NCBI GenBank assembly: GCA_029007475.1
Contig: JAQXHW010000075.1
Coordinates: 1-6,783, forward strand
Direction: 5' to 3'
Length of the DNA stretch: 6,783 nucleotides
Source: Oscillospiraceae bacterium
GTDB lineage: Bacteria > Bacillota > Clostridia > Oscillospirales > Acutalibacteraceae
Shown here: positions 5,630 through 6,783 of the stretch, piece by piece
How the letters are laid out: every line of letters begins with the position of its first letter
How positions within the stretch are numbered: position 1 is the first letter of the stretch
The notes under the pieces: model-generated
The model's database searches: none
Told to the model about the DNA's origin: nothing
The model's input: only the letters and a program-made list of their open reading frames with translations
Made by a program: the position numbers and the translations under genes

Positions 5630-6426
5630 ATCCGTTTTTTTACGAGCTTTCCGTAAGAAAGGGGATTATAATACGGCATCTTAAAAATGCCTCAGGAAAG
5701 GTTAAATTTGCAAAAAATCAGCAGAGTCAAAAGCTCCCCGTTGTAGTTTCATCTCATAGCTCGGGACTTATTAAGAGAGCACCCGGAATTGACCTTACCC
5801 TGCAGCTTAATAAGGCGGTAAATATTGAAATTGCCTGCAAAACCATAAACGGGCTTGTTATTCATCCCGGCGAGACCTTCTCCTTCTGGAAAAGAATAGG
5901 CAACACAACCAAGCGCAAGGGCTACAAGGACGGCAGAGTCTTTTTCGGCGATAAGCTAACAGCAGGCATCGGCGGAGGACTTTGCAATCTCTCGAACACA
6001 ATTCACCTTTTGGTGCTTCACAGCCCCTTGACCGTTACTGAGTTTCACTCTCATTCCGACGCCTTAGCTCCCGACGGCGATAAGCGCATACCCTTTAGCT
6101 CAGGCACATCGGTAAGCTATAACTACATTGACTACCGTTTCAGAAACGATACGGATGTCGACTTTCAGCTTCTCGCCTGGTGTGAGAATGAAAAGCTCTA
6201 TGCCGAGCTTAGAAGTGTGGAGGAAATGAAAACCACCTACGAGCTTTTGGAGGAGGGTCACCACTTCAGAAAAGAGGGCGAAAAATTCTACCGCGTCTCC
6301 AAAATTTATAAGCTCACTAAAAGCAGGGAGACAGGTGAAATTCTTCAAAAAGAGCTTGTGAGAGATAACCATTCCGAGGTGCTTTTTGATTACAGCTTAA
6401 TCCCTCAAGACCAAATTAAAGAGTAA
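5602..6426 (+). CDS. Short VanW family protein, no signal peptide
   Basis: This 274-residue protein has a VanW domain over about 64-200. Key segments are NGLVIHPGETFSFW (83-96), GIGGGLCNLSNTIH (122-135, containing C128), FHSHSDAL (148-155) and SYNYIDYRFRNDT. VanW occurs as an accessory gene in vanB-type glycopeptide-resistance clusters, but its biochemical function is unknown. This protein has no membrane segment and no van genes nearby, so resistance should not be inferred. The start is TTG at 5602, chosen because AAGGAGG (5588-5594) lies exactly 7 bases upstream; no ATG has comparable support. The first 28 bases overlap the end of yqeG, and a terminator follows at 6434. The N-terminal ~60 residues (RRNFCEINPF, then KLPVVVSSHSS) are shared with the short, stand-alone VanW relatives of clostridia as I remember them. 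It is the last gene of the operon. Confidence 0.93.
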   Translation: MARRNFCEINPFFYELSVRKGIIIRHLKNASGKVKFAKNQQSQKLPVVVSSHSSGLIKRAPGIDLTLQLNKAVNIEIACKTINGLVIHPGETFSFWKRIGNTTKRKGYKDGRVFFGDKLTAGIGGGLCNLSNTIHLLVLHSPLTVTEFHSHSDALAPDGDKRIPFSSGTSVSYNYIDYRFRNDTDVDFQLLAWCENEKLYAELRSVEEMKTTYELLEEGHHFRKEGEKFYRVSKIYKLTKSRETGEILQKELVRDNHSEVLFDYSLIPQDQIKE

Positions 6427-6433
6427 TTTACCT

Positions 6434-6462
6434 AAGCTTCGAGAAATCGGAGCTTTCTTTTT
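6434..6462 (+). terminator. Rho-independent terminator of the three-gene operon
   Basis: AAGCTTCGA (6434-6442) pairs with TCGGAGCTT (6447-6455), with one T-G wobble, around a GAAA tetraloop. It is followed by a T-rich tail, TTTCTTTTT (6454-6462). It lies 7 bases after the vanW-family stop codon. Confidence 0.88.
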
Positions 6463-6480
6463 CGCTGAAATTTTTTATTC

Positions 6481-6509
6481 TTTACATAGGGCTTTGTAAG
6501 TGATACAAT
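6481..6509 (+). promoter_or_regulatory. Promoter of the right-edge protease gene
   Basis: TTTACA (6481-6486), a 17-base spacer and TACAAT (6504-6509) with an extended -10 TGA (6501-6503) predict a start near 6516 and a leader of about 32 bases. The gene is thus independent of the operon that ends at 6462. Confidence 0.75.
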
Positions 6510-6547
6510 TATTTTACAGAAATATACATTTTGGGGCGGTGCTTATT

Positions 6548-6783
6548 ATGAAGATGAAAAGAAAATTAGTTTCCTTTTTACTTGCCGGGGTGCTCCTTGT
6601 ATCCTCTTTGGCTTTTTCTTCGGTTTCTGCTGAGAGCGAGGAGATATTTTTTGCTCCGAAGCAGGGCATTTTGCCTGTATCAAGTAATATACCCTCAGGG
6701 GCAAAGCTCGCTCCGGTTGGAATGGATCTGCCTGCCAGATACAGCTCAAGGGAGGCTGGCTTTACTACTCCAGTAAGACGTCA
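6548..6783 (+). CDS. Secreted papain-like (C1 family) cysteine protease, N-terminal part only
   Basis: The first 78 codons are open to the window edge. Residues 1-28 form a signal peptide: a KMKRK head, a hydrophobic core (7-25) and cleavage after VSA (26-28). The mature part contains DLPARYSSREAGFTTPVRR at its end. This matches the start of the mature papain domain in bacterial C1 proteases, 'LP-x-x-y-D-x-R-x-x-G-x-v-TPV-k-x-Q', after which Q and the catalytic CWAF motif follow. The next codon begins with CA, compatible with that glutamine. The start at ATG 6548 has GGCGGTG (6535-6541), one mismatch from a good Shine-Dalgarno, with a 6-base gap; ATG 6554 is an alternative. The pro-region is very short (about 30 residues). 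The catalytic residues and any cell-wall repeats lie outside the window, so the family call rests on about 19 residues. Confidence 0.75.
   Translation, partial: MKMKRKLVSFLLAGVLLVSSLAFSSVSAESEEIFFAPKQGILPVSSNIPSGAKLAPVGMDLPARYSSREAGFTTPVRR

Noticed and set aside
5602..6426. Vancomycin resistance locus suggested by VanW
   Set aside because: No vanH, vanB, vanX, vanY or vanRS genes are present, and stand-alone VanW-domain proteins are common in Firmicutes without resistance.
6546..6776. Open frames on both strands overlapping the right-edge gene (minus 6546-6749, plus 6582-6776)
   Set aside because: They are shadows of the signal-peptide gene starting at 6548, which has a promoter, a ribosome binding site and a recognisable protein sequence.

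Overview
The window looks like a chromosomal segment of a low-to-mid GC Firmicute, most likely a gut-type member of the Clostridia. The reasons are near-consensus GGAGG ribosome binding sites, frequent GTG and TTG starts (4 of 7 intact or edge-truncated genes), sigma-A type promoters with 17-nt spacers and often an extended -10, compact GC hairpin/T-run terminators, and the family set (YqeG, DegV, VanW, a membrane-anchored 5'-nucleotidase). All intact genes lie on the + strand. The taxonomic call is an inference from family content and style; no marker gene is present. Left part (1-1150), an accessory and decaying region: the first ~110 bases hold a doubtful minus-strand remnant of an excisionase-like DNA-binding protein. 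Next comes a MarR-family repressor gene (206-649) with a strong promoter flanked by two copies of one palindromic operator, TTGTTGA-N4-TCAACAA, which implies autorepression. Directly downstream is a scrambled remnant of two metabolic genes: pieces of an iron-containing alcohol dehydrogenase in different frames (662-855), joined to the C-terminal ~97 codons of a class 3 aldehyde dehydrogenase (851-1150). The repressor has apparently outlived the alcohol/aldehyde operon beside it. Middle part (1202-4279), two single-gene units: a DegV-family fatty-acid-binding protein (1310-2167) with its own promoter and terminator, and a secreted, C-terminally membrane-anchored 5'-nucleotidase/UshA-type metallophosphoesterase (2401-4239), also with its own promoter and terminator. 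Right part (4329-6462), a compact three-gene operon with overlapping reading frames: an uncharacterised phosphate-binding TIM-barrel protein (4396-5073), a YqeG-family HAD phosphatase (5066-5629) and a short VanW-family protein without a signal peptide (5602-6426). One promoter precedes it and one terminator follows it. The tight coupling suggests a shared, undescribed function, and this is the best candidate for new biology here. Right edge: a new promoter and the first 78 codons of a secreted papain-like (C1 family) cysteine protease, cut off by the window just before the expected catalytic-cysteine motif. No rRNA, tRNA, CRISPR array or intact mobile element was seen.
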